From NCBI GenBank assembly GCA_025618425.1, contig CM046839.1, positions 5,840,858-5,904,857 of the forward strand: a stretch of 64,000 nt of DNA, read 5' to 3'. The position numbers and the translations under genes are program-made. Below are positions 11,866 through 23,734 of this stretch, in pieces. Numbering within the stretch: the stretch's first letter is position 1; each line of letters starts with the position of its first letter. This DNA comes from Heliocidaris tuberculata. Its lineage: Eukaryota > Echinodermata > Echinoidea > Camarodonta > Echinometridae. Under the pieces are notes generated by a model, which ran no database searches, was not told the DNA's origin, and worked only from the letters and a program-made list of their open reading frames with translations.

Positions 11866-12230
11866 TAGTATCATTATTATCATTATTATTAGTATTGCTA
11901 CAATAATTTAGTATACAATTTTTCAATTATTCTTGGCAAAATATATCTACAATGACCATTACAAATATTTTTCATTTTATGAAAATGACGAACAGAGTCA
12001 CATTCTACTGGCATGGTTGAGAACGCCCTTGTCATCCTCACCCCTCGTTTAAAGGCTTGAAAAAATGAACAAAATTTGCAATTGATCTTCGACATGGCTG
12101 AATGACTAGATACATTTTGCCCTCTCCCTAGTCCAGGAAGGAATCCGCCCCATGTCTGTCAATTTTTGGATACGCCTTTTTTTTTGTAATTCTAAGTTTC
12201 AGTTATTTAGTAAATAAAGTGATGTCTTAT
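10700..12230. other. spacer upstream of the first galactosyltransferase locus, with (GTA)n
   Basis: AT-rich and without recognised coding sequence. A (GTA)n tract occupies about 11808-11864, followed by an ATT/ATC-rich stretch. A 5' exon of the downstream gene may lie here, but I could not identify one. Confidence 0.4.
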
Positions 12231-12250
12231 TAACATATCTGGTGCCTCCA

Positions 12251-12264
12251 TTCTCTTTTATCAG
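12251..12264 (+). promoter_or_regulatory. probable 3' splice acceptor before the first galactosyltransferase exon
   Basis: TTCTCTTTTATCAG, a pyrimidine tract ending in AG, sits where the two paralogues also have acceptors directly before the transmembrane segment. If used, the exon begins at 12265 and the intron would be phase 1 if translation starts upstream. Confidence 0.5.
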
Positions 12265-12281
12265 GTCCACTGCTGATACTA

Positions 12282-13793
12282 ATGATGGGACCTCGCCGTA
12301 CTATCCACAAACTGACCTGTCTTATCCTCATTGGCCCCATCTTGGTCTTTAGCATATGCATTTTGAATACAGAGCACCCAGTCCGCCGAAGTCACCTGTC
12401 GCTCTGGATAAATACTGATTATGAAAAACTTGTTCAGCACAATGGCCAAAGTTTAAGCAGTGCTGGCGACACTTTGTTAAACTTCCTGAGCCCAAACTCT
12501 AAAACGAATAGTCCGTCTAATCTGGTCGGGATGACGACCATGGAGGAGACGGAAGAATGGAATGTGACGAAGCTCCGCGAAGAAGTGAAAATGGCTCTGA
12601 AAAGACTAACAATTGCAAATAAGAAAATGAGTGGTCGGGAAATTCTCAAGAATGATCCGAAAACAGATGTACAGCCGGGATGGAAAATGGAACATAATCC
12701 TGAAAACAAGGCACAAATTTCACAAGAATTACATGAGAGTCGAGTGCCGAGTAATACGCAGAAAGAAGAAGAAGATATGGACCAAATATTAATAAAAATA
12801 TTAGAAACCAGGAATGAAAATGATGGTTATTTAGATGATGAGGGTGATACAGAACTAGAGGATGACCCAAATCTCAATGCGGATGTCAAACGAGCCGTGC
12901 CCGTCTTACAAGTTAAGCGATACGTGGATGAACCCATAGATCCACATGAATATCAGTACATCCATAATCCATCTCACCGTTGTTTCAACAGCGATGGACA
13001 ACCGCGCAGAGTATTCATACTATTCATGGTCGTTACAGCACCAGGGCACTTCCAGAGGAGAGATGTGATCAGGCATACTTACGGAAGCGAGAAGGAATGG
13101 CCTCCCCTTAAGAGAGGTGTCTTCACCACGGTGTTTCTTCTGGGAAAGACTTTCAACGACACACTGCAGAAGATGATAGACGTAGAGCACCAGACATATG
13201 GGGATATCGTACAGGAGGATTTCGTCGACACTTACGCAAACCTTTCTCGGAAGACGGTGATGGGGTTGAAATGGACGACGGAGCACTGCCGCCATGCATT
13301 GTTTACCATGAAGATCGACGATGACTCAATGATCAATCAAGGAAGATTCCTCTGGATTTTCAAGGAATCCACGCTTACAAACTGGACAGCATCAGAGACG
13401 TTGATAGAAGCCCCAGTGTTACGTAATACCACCAGTAAGTATTTCATCTCCGAAAACTACTACCCGGCACCAACCTATCCACCTTATATGAACGGCCCTG
13501 GTTATCTCTTGTCGACTGACTTAGTTGAATCCAGCTATCACATGGCTCTCCAGACACCCCTCTTTCCATGGGAAGACGTCTTCCTTGGGACGTGTCTCCA
13601 AAAGATGGGTTTCCAACCCGTTTATCATAAACGGTTCCTGTGGATATCATACCCTTCGTTTTTCTCTCATAACAGCGAAAGGGCAATCGAAATGAGAGTT
13701 CGTTCCTATGTTGTTTTATCGAATCTACAACCTGATATCATGAAGTTCATTTGGTTTTCATGCAAAATGAAATTTAATTTCAAACACAAATGA
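12282..13793 (+). CDS. GT31 beta-1,3-galactosyltransferase-like protein, intact (503 aa)
   Basis: Predicted Golgi type II glycosyltransferase that would add galactose or a related sugar to glycans from a UDP-sugar; the exact acceptor cannot be read from sequence. Seen: a short basic N-terminus, one membrane segment at residues about 11-28, a long acidic stem (about 30-230), then a Galactosyl_T domain with RRDVIRHTYG (259-268), VFLLGK, DIVQEDFVDTY (308-318), the metal-binding KIDDDSM (DDD at 346-348), NGPGYLLSTDL (about 404-414) and PWEDVFLG (429-436). Several NxS/T sites occur. The ATG at 12282 lies 17 bases after a good 3' splice site (TTCTCTTTTATCAG, ending 12264), and the frame is open back to it, so an upstream exon, untranslated or coding, is likely. 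The catalytic body is one exon, as is common in this family. Confidence 0.88.
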   Translation: MMGPRRTIHKLTCLILIGPILVFSICILNTEHPVRRSHLSLWINTDYEKLVQHNGQSLSSAGDTLLNFLSPNSKTNSPSNLVGMTTMEETEEWNVTKLREEVKMALKRLTIANKKMSGREILKNDPKTDVQPGWKMEHNPENKAQISQELHESRVPSNTQKEEEDMDQILIKILETRNENDGYLDDEGDTELEDDPNLNADVKRAVPVLQVKRYVDEPIDPHEYQYIHNPSHRCFNSDGQPRRVFILFMVVTAPGHFQRRDVIRHTYGSEKEWPPLKRGVFTTVFLLGKTFNDTLQKMIDVEHQTYGDIVQEDFVDTYANLSRKTVMGLKWTTEHCRHALFTMKIDDDSMINQGRFLWIFKESTLTNWTASETLIEAPVLRNTTSKYFISENYYPAPTYPPYMNGPGYLLSTDLVESSYHMALQTPLFPWEDVFLGTCLQKMGFQPVYHKRFLWISYPSFFSHNSERAIEMRVRSYVVLSNLQPDIMKFIWFSCKMKFNFKHK

Positions 13794-14955
13794 TGTTCTT
13801 ATTGCCGTTTTTGTACCCCAAACATTTCCAAAGTGTCTTCATGTTATGCTTATTAATTTCAGATTGCTTCTATTGTTATTTGTTGAATTGCATTCGTACT
13901 TTTAGACAGATGACTTATGCCATCATGTGTACATGATCAACCAAAATTTCATCATATTGATGTTAGCATCACTTAATTTATCGTTCCTTGGCCCTGTTTC
14001 ATAAAACTTTTTATCAGTAACAAGTTGCGATAATTGTTATAAGCTACTGAAATTTTTGCATTTGTTTGGCTGAGAGCAAATATACCGACAGGTTTGTTGT
14101 CCGTCATAATACTTATTCCAGTCCCACTTGCCAAATACTCACGTCTTCTTTTGGTTTCATGCTGATTTTTTTTTCTCCTGACGGTTTACTAAATGTAACA
14201 TTAACATTGATACAAACAGCAAATATATGTAACCTCACACATTTTATCATTTTGCGTAATATCAGTCTATGTATGATTTAGGTATGGTGTATGTACGATT
14301 TATATATGATTTATTTGATGGTATATGATAGTGATAATGATGATGTGTAAATGATTATCGTTTTGTATATTTTTATTCATATCTTTAGCCTGTTGATCAA
14401 ACCCATTTAGACCAGTCATTGCGAAAATTTAAAGACTCTTGAACGACATAGGATATAATCCTAATTCTCAGGTCAGAATTTAGAGTAATATTGACTCAGT
14501 CAACAAATGCCGCACTATGCCAAAATGTTTGTATTTGTATTAGGTACGAACTGACATAAACCTCCATGAAAATGTATATCAGTATATTTATATGTATATA
14601 TTTCATAGCAACACCAAAAAGGTAGATAACAGTTATGTCGAGTTGGTAATTGCAAAATTCAAAGAAAATATGAAATCTCGTGGTAATGTTTGAAAAAACA
14701 ACAACAACCAACCAACAAACAAACGGAACTGGTCCTGTGCTAAACATTATACATGTAGAGATGATGTGTTTTATATTGATTACTACTTCTTGATCTTCCG
14801 GATCAGTGTATGGATATGTACAACATATTACTCTGTTTGCAGTTTATGGGGGTCTGCCACCTAGCCCCGACCGCACAATATTCAGTGGCAGAAGAAACGA
14901 ATCTACATTATGAGGAATGTCTAAACTTTGGATCAGTTGGGTTAATACGTTCATT
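13794..14955. other. 3' flank with partial MITE
   Basis: No AATAAA is obvious just after the stop. At about 13988-14083 a half copy of the GTTTCATAAAAC / TTATAAGCTAC MITE family (full copies at 27731 and 54603) is present. The rest is AT-rich with no gene. Confidence 0.45.
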
Positions 14956-15533
14956 CTTAAAGGGAAATCCAACCTTAATGGCAACTTGCTCTGAAAGAAA
15001 GAGAAAAAATCAGAGAAGCACATTAGTGAAAAGTTTGAACGAAATCGGACAAGCACTAAGAAAGTTATGAATTTTTTAAAGTTGTAATCACTATATACAT
15101 ATGGGAATTTCAAATTGGCCCTGTGATCATGGTGATGTAGTTGCGGACAACTCCCCCATTTGCTCAAATACAAAATGTATTTTTCGAAATGTGTTACTCA
15201 GTAGACTTGTTTTCTTTTATGAGGACCTATATCTACAATATATTCCCTGTGATGTAGTTGCGGACAACTCCAACACACAAAATGACTAAAATGTCATTTT
15301 TAATTAATGATATTTTTGTGTACGACAAACGGAAGAGTTGTCCGCAAGTATGTCACAATCTACTCACCAAATTGCCAATTTGAGATTCGCATTGATGTAG
15401 TGATCTCATTTTTTTCAAACATCCATAACTTTCTTATTTCTTGTCCTTTTTCTTTCAAACTTTCATGCTGTTTTGTTTTTCTACTTTCACACCAATCAAC
15501 TTATTACACCAACAAGGATAGATTGCCCTTTAA
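14956..15533. mobile_element. foldback-type MITE
   Basis: Left end CTTAAAGGGAAATCCAACC with AGTTTGAACGAAATCGGACA and GAAAGTTATGAATTTT; the right end carries the inverse (AACTTTCTTATTTC, TTTCTTTCAAACTTTC, GGATAGATTGCCCTTTAA). The inner arms both contain GATGTAGTTGCGGACAACTC-like sequence. Same family as 10138-10680 and 55869-56421. Non-coding. Confidence 0.7.
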
Positions 15534-15632
15534 TCATGTTAATAGCAGATGCTTTTCAATCTTATAGAGCAATGTATGATAAAGAATACTCATTTAATAG
15601 TACGTGAAATCAGAGGATCAGGAGAGAGAAGG

Positions 15633-17243
15633 GTTTGTTTGTTTGTTTGTTTGTTTTATTTATTCACGGATAAAAACAATATACAATTGTGCCCGCATTC
15701 AGCTAAAAGCTGTTTTTCAGCGAGGCCGTGATAAAAACATTGAACAATAGATGTAAACAAAGAAAATACAATTTACAAACAAAAGATATGCAAGTTATAG
15801 ATAAACATATTTACAGGAGTAGAAAAAAAAATCGAAGCGATAGAGAAAAAAATTGTTACCCAAAAATGAAAAGAAAGAAAAAAAAAAAAGAAAATTTAGT
15901 ATCCAGTAGACGAAAGAAGTGAACCAATATTTTCTATTTTACTCATCTCTGTACTGAATAATTTAACATCATTTATAAGTCTAAGATCGACGGACAAGGT
16001 ATTAAAAAGCTTTGCAGCATGGTATAATGGGCTATGCTGGAGAAAACTTGTACGTGGTCTTGGAATGGCAATTTGTGAATTAGCATAGCAAAGCAAATAA
16101 CCTAAATGAGTATTAAATTCAATTAAAGAACATAACATAGGTGGACCAAGATCATGTAACAACTTAAATATTGTAACCAACGCCTGTTTGATTCAGTGCT
16201 CTTTCAGCTGTTTAACTTGAAGGGTTTTATACAGTATTTCAGTGTGAAACCTACTATTCACTCCAAGTACAGACCGCAAGCATCTATTTCGTTTTAACTG
16301 AGTTACTTGACCATTCATCCAAATTGTGCTGCAGTAGTCGAAATGAGGCTGGATTAAGGTTTTATAAAGTATTAAAGCTAATCTTTCATCAATGAATTGC
16401 CTGAATCGCTTTAAAGCAAAAAACGTTTTTAAAACCTTTTTCTTTACATGATCAATTTGTAGATTCCATGAAAGATTGCAGTCGAGATATTTGCATTCCA
16501 AGGATCTAAGTAATTTTTTGTTATTTAAACGAATATCAACATTACAGAAACGACCTAATTTTGATTTTGAACCGGCTAACATGTATTGGCATTTGTCAAC
16601 GTTAAGCAACAATTCATTGTTTGAAAACCATGTCGTAGCAGATTTCAAATCATCATTTATTGCTTTTTCTAATGTCTTTGGGTCTTTTGCAGCAAAGTAA
16701 ATGCATGTATCATCCGCATAAAGAGAAAGTGAACAATGTTTAATTGATTTACATAAATCATTCAGGGTGATGATAAACAACAACGGCCCCAGGATACTAT
16801 CCTGGGGCACTCCGCTTGTTACTTTTCCGCTCGGTGACAAGTTACCGTTTACAGAAGTGCATTGTTCTCTACCATGAAAATAATCCTGGAACCAACAAAT
16901 TGAATTTCGATCAAAACCATAATTACTTAACTTTTTTTTAGCAAAATATCAAACGAAATAAGATCGAACGCCTTTTCTAAGTCTAGTGTTACATTACCAA
17001 CAACATACCCATTGTCTAATTTTATACAAACATCTTCAGTGAGAGATAAGAGTGCTGTCAAAGTGGAATGTTTAGGACGAAAGCCGTGTTGGTTATGGCA
17101 TAATAGTTCATTCTTTGAAAGGTAATCATACGCTTGATTAAACACAAGTTTTTCTAGCACTTTAGATAATACAGGTAAGATCGATATTGGCCTGTAGTTG
17201 CAGGGATTAGCCGTATCACCACTTTTGTGAATAGGCGTCACCT
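15633..17243 (-). pseudogene. 5'-truncated CR1/jockey-like LINE with broken reverse transcriptase
   Basis: On the minus strand the pieces 17241-16927, 16840-16193 and 16180-15896 together show a non-LTR reverse transcriptase: NYRPISILPVLSKVLEK, HGFRPKHSTLTALL, a DLEKAFDLI block (motif A), SGVPQDSILGPLLF (motif B), YADDT (motif C) and QPHFDYCSTIW near the C-terminus. Frame changes between the pieces and stops make it non-functional. The 5' part, including any endonuclease, is missing beyond about 17243. The 3' end carries (CAAA)n, seen on + as (TTTG)n at about 15633-15656, as expected for a LINE tail. It lies antisense between two galactosyltransferase loci. Confidence 0.85.
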
Positions 17244-19003
17244 ATTATATAAATTGCCAAAAATTGCATCTCATAGGTAATTTTTGTGAAATGCATTCGG
17301 CATATTGCTGGGCATGTACTTACGGGTTAATGATTTATACGGGTTGCAACGACAATTCGCGATTTATGCCTTCTATCATATTCAAGTACCACCCCTTGTG
17401 AATATTACAATGAATAGTTACATCTCTTGATATTTACAACTTTATCTTGAATGTTTTAATAAATGTCCATTATATCAATACATATTGCCATACTTTCTAG
17501 TTATTCTGAGATTTTGAAGAATTAATATATGTATATATACATGTATATCGTGGAAGTATGCGTGGAGATTTCTTGTCAGGGCTGGGGGACGCGACTAGCC
17601 TCTACCATCGGTTGCTATACAGTCTTCAAAATTTCCTGATGGGGATGCGTCCCCCGCCCCCCCCCCCCCCCGGGGGGGATTAGAATGAGTGCATAATAAA
17701 ATGTTTGCAGATGATAATGATTAGATTATCAATGACGTGAAATATTATATGAAGTGTAATAACATCTGGAATGTGTAAAAAAAGAAAGAAAAAGAAGCTT
17801 TACTTGTATACATGTTTATAGTGGTGAGAGAAAATAAATTGCCATGAAAACATAAAAGTTGGTACTTCGTTTAGAATTCAGAATTAACACAACAAGATAA
17901 AGAATCAGAAGGTCATGTATGTTACTCTTTTTAATGGACACTCATTAAAAACATAATCATAAAATAAATATTCAAATTACTATTAAAACACATTTTACAA
18001 TTATTTACCTTTTAATTGTACTGTCAGCATGTGCATAAAAAGGGTGGCTCAATCAAAAAGAAAAACAAGCAAAACGAACAAATATCTCATGAAGTCATAA
18101 AACAAATTCTAAAGGATTACCAACTTTTCACAACTTTAACAAGACGCTCATAAATAATCTATGTAGGAACGTGAAAGGGATTAAATTATGAAAAATAATC
18201 AGACAAACCGTCACTGGCTAATATTTTCAGCCAAAGTACGACCCCTCCCATTTAAGTTTTTTGTTGTTGTTAATGTGGTTTTTACAGACGTTTATTAATC
18301 AAATATGATTTAAGGATCATACTATAATAAATAAAAGGCACCTCCAGTATAGTATCCACGGTGTGGTTCACAATGCTGAAAACTTTAATTCATTTCCTTT
18401 TCAGATGAATTCACAATTTTCCTCGAATAAGTTAGAGGATCAAGTGCTTATTGTACGGATTTACGTGTTATATACACAGTATGTTAACTTCTGGAAAGTT
18501 CTGCATATATTTAACACTACCTGTACGAAAAACAAACACATTTATGCAAACATAGAAAAAGCAAAGGCTTTATAATGCTTCTCATTCGTCCAGGTTGTCT
18601 AGGTGAGAAGATTAGATGTATGGCATTGGGAGATTATCCAGCTACCATTGCAGTTCCTAAAGGGGTCCTTCTTAAAATTATTCTTAAAGATAAACTCTCA
18701 GCCATAGAGAACGTCCAGCGGACAGTGATATGTTTCTTCACATCAGCCTTTCCATAATTTTGCTCCATGAATTGAACAAATTCTGTATGATGTATGTTGA
18801 GTTTAGAAACAATTATTGTTTTATAGTCGTTTAGCGTTTTCATATAACGACCTTGAACTAAATTGCTGTTTCTTGTGAAGACAGTAAAACTATTTCAACT
18901 AAGCCTGGTAAGAAAGATAATGAAAAGAAACTTATGTATGAGGAAGCCACGTCATACACTCAGCATTCTCTGCAAAGTTGGTTGAGGTAATCGTTCCTGA
19001 AAG
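17244..19003. other. spacer between galactosyltransferase loci
   Basis: AT-rich. A C17/G7 run (CCCCGCCCC...GGGGGGG) lies at about 17652-17680. Open frames at 18363-18843 are short and overlap on both strands without recognisable motifs. No gene called. Confidence 0.4.
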
Positions 19004-19078
19004 ATGTATTTTACTGAAGGATATATGTTGGGAAAGGAGCATATTTTGAGAGGAAAACAACATGGAAACAAGGCTAAG
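19004..19078 (+). CDS. predicted first coding exon of the second galactosyltransferase
   Basis: 25 codons, MYFTEGYMLGKEHILRG..., with an in-frame TGA directly before the ATG and the donor AAG|GTAAGC at 19079. The 416-bp intron to 19494 is phase 0. An internal ATG at 19025 in the same frame is an alternative start. A third ATG at 19062 lies out of frame and would give an upstream ORF. Support comes from the same phase-0 arrangement in the next locus. Confidence 0.62.
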
Positions 19079-20646
19079 GTAAGCTATTTAAGCATTTGTG
19101 TGCTGTTGATAATGATAGCATATCCAGTTTAAATTGGAGCCGGTATACCTCCTCCCCTTAATTAGTTGGAAATTCTCATGGTTTAAGAACGGAACAATAC
19201 GCAAGTGGTGCCCCTTCCTCAGAAAAATACATCAAACGGCCATGTTCCTCATTCTTTAAATAAAGGCAAGCATCTTAAATGAAATTTCATTACTGACATT
19301 ATTCGTGAATATCGTAGCTTGAGTACAATTCCACCTAAAGCTTGTCAAGTAAAAGATCAAACAAGAAGTTGGGCCTATCGATATTTTCTTCATTTTTTAT
19401 TTTTTTTATTCTCACTTCTTTTATTGTCTCTGTGAAAATGTGTGATATTCCCTCCTTATTTTTTTTCTTGCGTGTTTTTGTTTTCATTTCGTAGTTGTCA
19501 ATGGACTTTATCACCGTCTTTGCACGTTGTGCCTGGCCATTTCTTCTCCTAACTATCTTCGTGTATTGTTGGCTACTCGTAGAGAGTCTATCCTACAGAC
19601 ACCACGTGACAACACGACAGACAGGAGCATATCATAGACTTGAACAAAATAGAAGATTTCAAATAACATCTCAATACCGGAAGGATAAAACCAATAGCAC
19701 CGAAAGTACTCTTAAATATCAGCCTTACGTTACCAAAGTTAATGAAAACACAACCTATGAAATTGGAGATGGTTTATATCTAAATGAACCGGTTGATAAT
19801 CACAAATACAAATATATTCATAATCCATATTCGTTTTGTTTTAGGAAAAACTCTAAGCCTAAACCAATATTTTTGCTTGTCATGATTGCTACTGCACCGC
19901 GGAATATATTACAACGAAATGTACTCCGCTCAATTTATGGAGCTGAGAATGCGTGGCCGCGATTAAGCAAAGGTGCCATTGTAACAGTGTTTTTACTGGG
20001 CAAGACAAGCAATGCATCGCTCCAAATGGACATTGATAAAGAGTCTGATCTCCATGGGGACATCGTTCAGGAAGACTTCGTCGATTCATATCAAAACCTG
20101 ACAATTAAAACTGTCATGGGACTCAAATGGGTGACCTATCACTGTCGCCATGCCATCTACGTTATCAAATGTGACGACGATTCCGTCATCATTCAAACAA
20201 GATTTTTCGCCACTTTCTTCAAGTCTCCAACGACAAAGTGGGCGGCTGGCAACGCCCTTTTAGACTCACCTGTTGCACGCAACACCATCGAAAAGTTCTT
20301 CCTTTCGAAAGAATTCTACCCTTCCCCGACCTATCCTCCCTATCTGAATGGTCCAGGGTACATCTTATCGACTGATCTGGTGGAAGCCATCTACAAAGTG
20401 GCCATAGCCACACCCTTCTTCCCATGGGAGGATGTGTTCATCGGGATGTGCCTTCAGAAACTGGACGTAGTGCCAGATAATGTTGATAACTTTATTATGT
20501 TTGCTCCTAAGGATTGGCCTGTTAATTTCAAGGAGGATGAAATGAAACCACATTGGGTCAGGAGATACTCGCTGATTACCAATATTGATCCTGAATACAT
20601 ATCTACGATTTGGGTATCTGGTCGACTCACTTTCAAAAAATCTTGA
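19004..20646 (+). CDS. GT31 beta-1,3-galactosyltransferase-like protein, two exons (about 408 aa)
   Basis: Predicted join 19004-19078 and 19495-20646. The large exon follows a 3' splice site (TTTTCATTTCGTAG) and opens with TTG TCA ATG, so the ATG at 19501 could serve as start. However, an upstream ATG at 19004, preceded in frame by TGA, runs open to AAG|GTAAGC and joins in frame (phase 0). The protein then has a 25-residue cytosolic tail, a membrane segment (about 35-53), a short stem with NxS/T sites, and a Galactosyl_T domain with VFLLGK, DIVQEDFVDSY, KCDDDSVI (DDD about 252-254), NGPGYILSTDL and PWEDVFIG (about 335-342). The stop TGA is at 20644. It is closest to the pseudogene at 23392-26465 and more distant from the locus at 12282. 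Same Golgi role expected; acceptor unknown. Confidence 0.87.
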
Positions 20647-21805
20647 TCTATGCTTCTAATATTCTTAGAAACTTCATTTAAAGCTCGGGAATCAATTTTA
20701 AACGTCATGCATATAATCATGTACGAAAAAAGTTTTATTAAAGGAAGTATAATTTTGGTTAAGGCAGGGCGTCCCTAGGCCGCTTGAATCCTCACATCAC
20801 GACTATCAGTCGAATTGTAGTATTGTGATGTGAATTTACCTGATGAAAATGATAATGCTATAGATTAAATAACAATTATCCATATAGAATTATCTATATA
20901 CCCACAGGGTTTTCACAAATACACAAAATGTATATCAATTATGATTATGATTATACCGAACTGACTTCGAAATTATACCAGCTTATCGACTTTTTTTAAT
21001 GAAATGAAGAAAAAAATTATACAAAAGTGGATGTATTATCAGTCATAATAGCCATTATTGGTCCCGTTTCATTATCATTCTATATAATCTAATATAAATT
21101 GTTACCAAGATACAGTGTATAAAGAATACACATAAGTTTTTAGTTAAAACTTGCTTTTGTTCCTACTGAATACATGTACATCTTTGATGTAGTGATAGTG
21201 TATCAAGATTGTGTTCTCAGTTCTCACGTATGATGGGGAGCCCTATGTCTGCGCACCTAAGTTTTCAGTTAAAATTGAACAATAATTTATTTTATATTCC
21301 TCTAATGGCTCACCATATGTTATTCCTGCTATTCTAAAGAGTAAGTGTGCAAAAAGTCTCTTTAAAATCAGAGCAAGAAGAATGCCATTTTCACAAGTAA
21401 ATGCGACCGAGCCATTTTGTCATTGAAGAAACAATGGTGCCCATGTCTGCGCACTCATTCAGTTTACACGCAGTTCGGGATTTTTGACATGAAAGACATG
21501 GGCCGAGGAGCGTTTTTGAAAGTTGGGGGCTGATCTGATTTCACCCATTAATGGAAATTTTCAAGCCTTTTTCCAGACATTTTTTTTAACGTGTCTACTC
21601 AAAAAAGTGGGGGGAGGGGGGCTGCAGCCCCCCCCCCCCGGTTCCAAGGCCCATGAAAGACAACATTTCGAGGCTTGTGAATAAAATTACTGAAATAAGT
21701 TCTTTATCCAATACTTTGACTCGGTTTTTTGCATGACTGTGTATTGCTGCAATAAAGATGAAAAGTTTATGTTCGTTGCATGTTTTGCTTTTAATATCAG
21801 AATCA
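20647..21805. other. spacer after the second galactosyltransferase
   Basis: AT-rich, no gene. The phrase ATGTCTGCGCAC occurs twice (about 21246 and 21451). A G/C-run hairpin-like stretch (GGGGGGAGGGGGGCTGCAGCCCCCCCC) lies at about 21609-21641, resembling the ends of poly-G elements. Confidence 0.4.
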
Positions 21806-21809
21806 CGAG

Positions 21810-22210
21810 ACTTGGGCATTCCAGCCATACATTTTTATCCGTAAGGTTCTAAAAATACACCTTATTTTGAATCACATTCATATTTTGCCGTCAAGTCTGT
21901 TCGCATGTGCGTTTGATAATTTACGCCGTGTGGACAGCGGAGATCAATATCCAAATAATTAAATTAAAATCAATCTCAATACGAATCTGCTTAAAAACAC
22001 AACAGACTCCTATTTGTATGACTTTTCACTGATTTTAAAGAAAATGTTTCTTATGGATGCGTGTTCACTAACTTTATAGCATAGTCAGTCAAACCGATAA
22101 GATCTCTCTCCACTCTCTCTCTCTATTTGAAGTAATTTGCATATGTACACTCTACAAAGGACACGAATGCTATGAGGAAACTACATACAAACTGCTGGTA
22201 AAGATTAATG
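21810..22210. repeat. duplicated ~400-bp segment, copy A
   Basis: Runs from ACTTGGGCATTCCAGCC to ACTACATACAAACTGCTGGT and matches copy B (22879-23287) at roughly 90% by eye, in the same orientation. Neither copy carries a coding frame. Copy B lies about 100 bp upstream of the predicted first exon of the third galactosyltransferase locus, so the segment could be its ancestral 5' region. Confidence 0.75.
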
Positions 22211-22494
22211 AAACGGCACGCCCGGCGAGATGGCCGGTGGCAGCCAACCACCCCGCAGCCACTCACTCGCTTAGAAATTGTTAAACTCAGTCTATGTGAA
22301 GCGAAAAAAAAACAGTTCTTGGAGAAAAGGATGAAGTAGTGTCATGAAATTTTATTTACCAAAGTCAAGTCGAAATTACTGGGTGGAAAAAATAAACAAG
22401 AGTATATATCGCTGGGCAGGGCGTCCCCTATTGAAACTTAGCAGAGCATGATAACTACGGAAGCTTATAAGTGCCAACCAAATGACGAGATAAG

Positions 22495-22860
22495 AAGACG
22501 AGAAGACGGGTTGTTGGAACTCGGCAAGCAGATGACGAGTTGTTGAAACTCGGCAAGTCGACTTGTTTGGGAAAGAAATACAAGAGGACGAATTGATGGA
22601 ACTCGGCAAGTCGACTAGTTTGGGACAAGAAGACAATATGACGAGTTATTGAAACTCGGCAAGTCGAGTTGTTTGGGACAAGAAGACGAGATGACGAGTT
22701 ATTGGAGCTCGGCATGTGAACTTGTTTGGGGCAAGAAGACGAGATGACAAGTTTTTGGAACTCGACATGTCGACTTGTTTAGGACAAGAAGACGAGATGA
22801 CGAGTTAATGCAACTTTGGAAGTCGACTTGTCCCAAACAAGTCGACTTGCCGAGTGCGCA
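22495..22860. repeat. ~53-bp minisatellite, about 7 units
   Basis: Units of the form ACGAGTTATTGGAACTCGGC, AAGTCGACTTGTTTGGGACA, AGAAGACGAGATG repeat about seven times with point changes. The last unit ends in an inverted repeat (AAGTCGACTTGTCCC / AAACAAGTCGACTTG). The minus-strand open frames across it are repeat artefacts. Confidence 0.85.
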
Positions 22861-22878
22861 AACAAGAGCACTAAGCAG

Positions 22879-23287
22879 ACTTGGGCACTCTAGCCATACA
22901 TTTTTATCAATATGATTCTAAAAATACACCTTATTTTGAATCACATTCATATTTTGCCGTCAATTCTGTGCCCATGTACGTTTGATAATTCACGCCGTGT
23001 GGACAGCGGAGGTCAATATCCAAATAATTAAATTAAAATCAAGCTTACTACGAATCTGCGTAAAAACACACCAGACTCCTTTTTGTATGACTTTTCACTG
23101 ATTTTAAAGAAAAGGTTTGTTATGAATGCGTGTTTACTATAGCTTTATAGAGCATGGTCAGTCAAGCCGATAAGATCCTCTCTCCACTCTCTCTTTCTCT
23201 TTCTGGAGTAATTTGCATAATGTAAACTCTACATAGGACACGAATGCTATGAGGAAACTACATACAAACTGCTAGTGAAGATTAAAG
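22879..23287. repeat. duplicated ~400-bp segment, copy B
   Basis: Direct partner of 21810-22210, separated from it by the minisatellite. It ends at ACTACATACAAACTGCTAGT. It may contain the promoter of the downstream locus, but no TATA box or other core element is clear. Confidence 0.75.
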
Positions 23288-23391
23288 CAAAGCGTGCAGC
23301 GCAGAGATTGAGAAAAAACTTCGTCCATATACATAGACACCAGCGGTATAGGTCTGTGTCTGCCGTGATGTAAGATAAGCCTTTGGTCACT

Positions 23392-23505
23392 ATGAATCTA
23401 GCAGAACGTGGCTTGTTGCGAGGTACGGGACTGTTCGACAAAAATGGGAATAAGGGTTTAGACAGGAAGCAATCTGATGGATCTTTGAAAGAAAAGACAG
23501 AGAGG
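23392..23505 (+). CDS. predicted first exon of the third (disabled) galactosyltransferase
   Basis: 38 codons starting MNLAERGLLRGTG and ending at AGG|GTAAGA (23506). The frame continues directly into TTG TCG GTC at 25408. The same phase-0 junction in the neighbouring paralogue supports it, although the two encoded tails are not obviously similar. Confidence 0.6.
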
Positions 23506-23734
23506 GTAAGAAATTGGCGTATAATCTTGCTATAATACTGCTTAAGAGGTTATGTTACTGTTTAGTCTATTTGAAAATGACGTCGATTAAATGGCGCTTA
23601 AAAGGGGCTCAGTGATTGAAGTACGTATCCTATTGATACCGTTTCGAACAGCCCCACAAGTTCAAGAGCAACACCCTATCTGCCTATTTCAAAACTTGGA
23701 GTGTACATTTTCCGTAGATATGCATGTAAAACAT

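Noticed and set aside
12434..12870. Minus-strand frames opposite the first galactosyltransferase
   Set aside because: Shadows of the + strand coding sequence.
18363..18843. Overlapping 60-70 codon frames on both strands
   Set aside because: Short, no motifs, no splice support.
19062..19078. ATGGAAACAAGGCTAAG as the first exon start of the second galactosyltransferase
   Set aside because: Its phase does not match the 19495 exon; the ATG at 19004 (or 19025) does.
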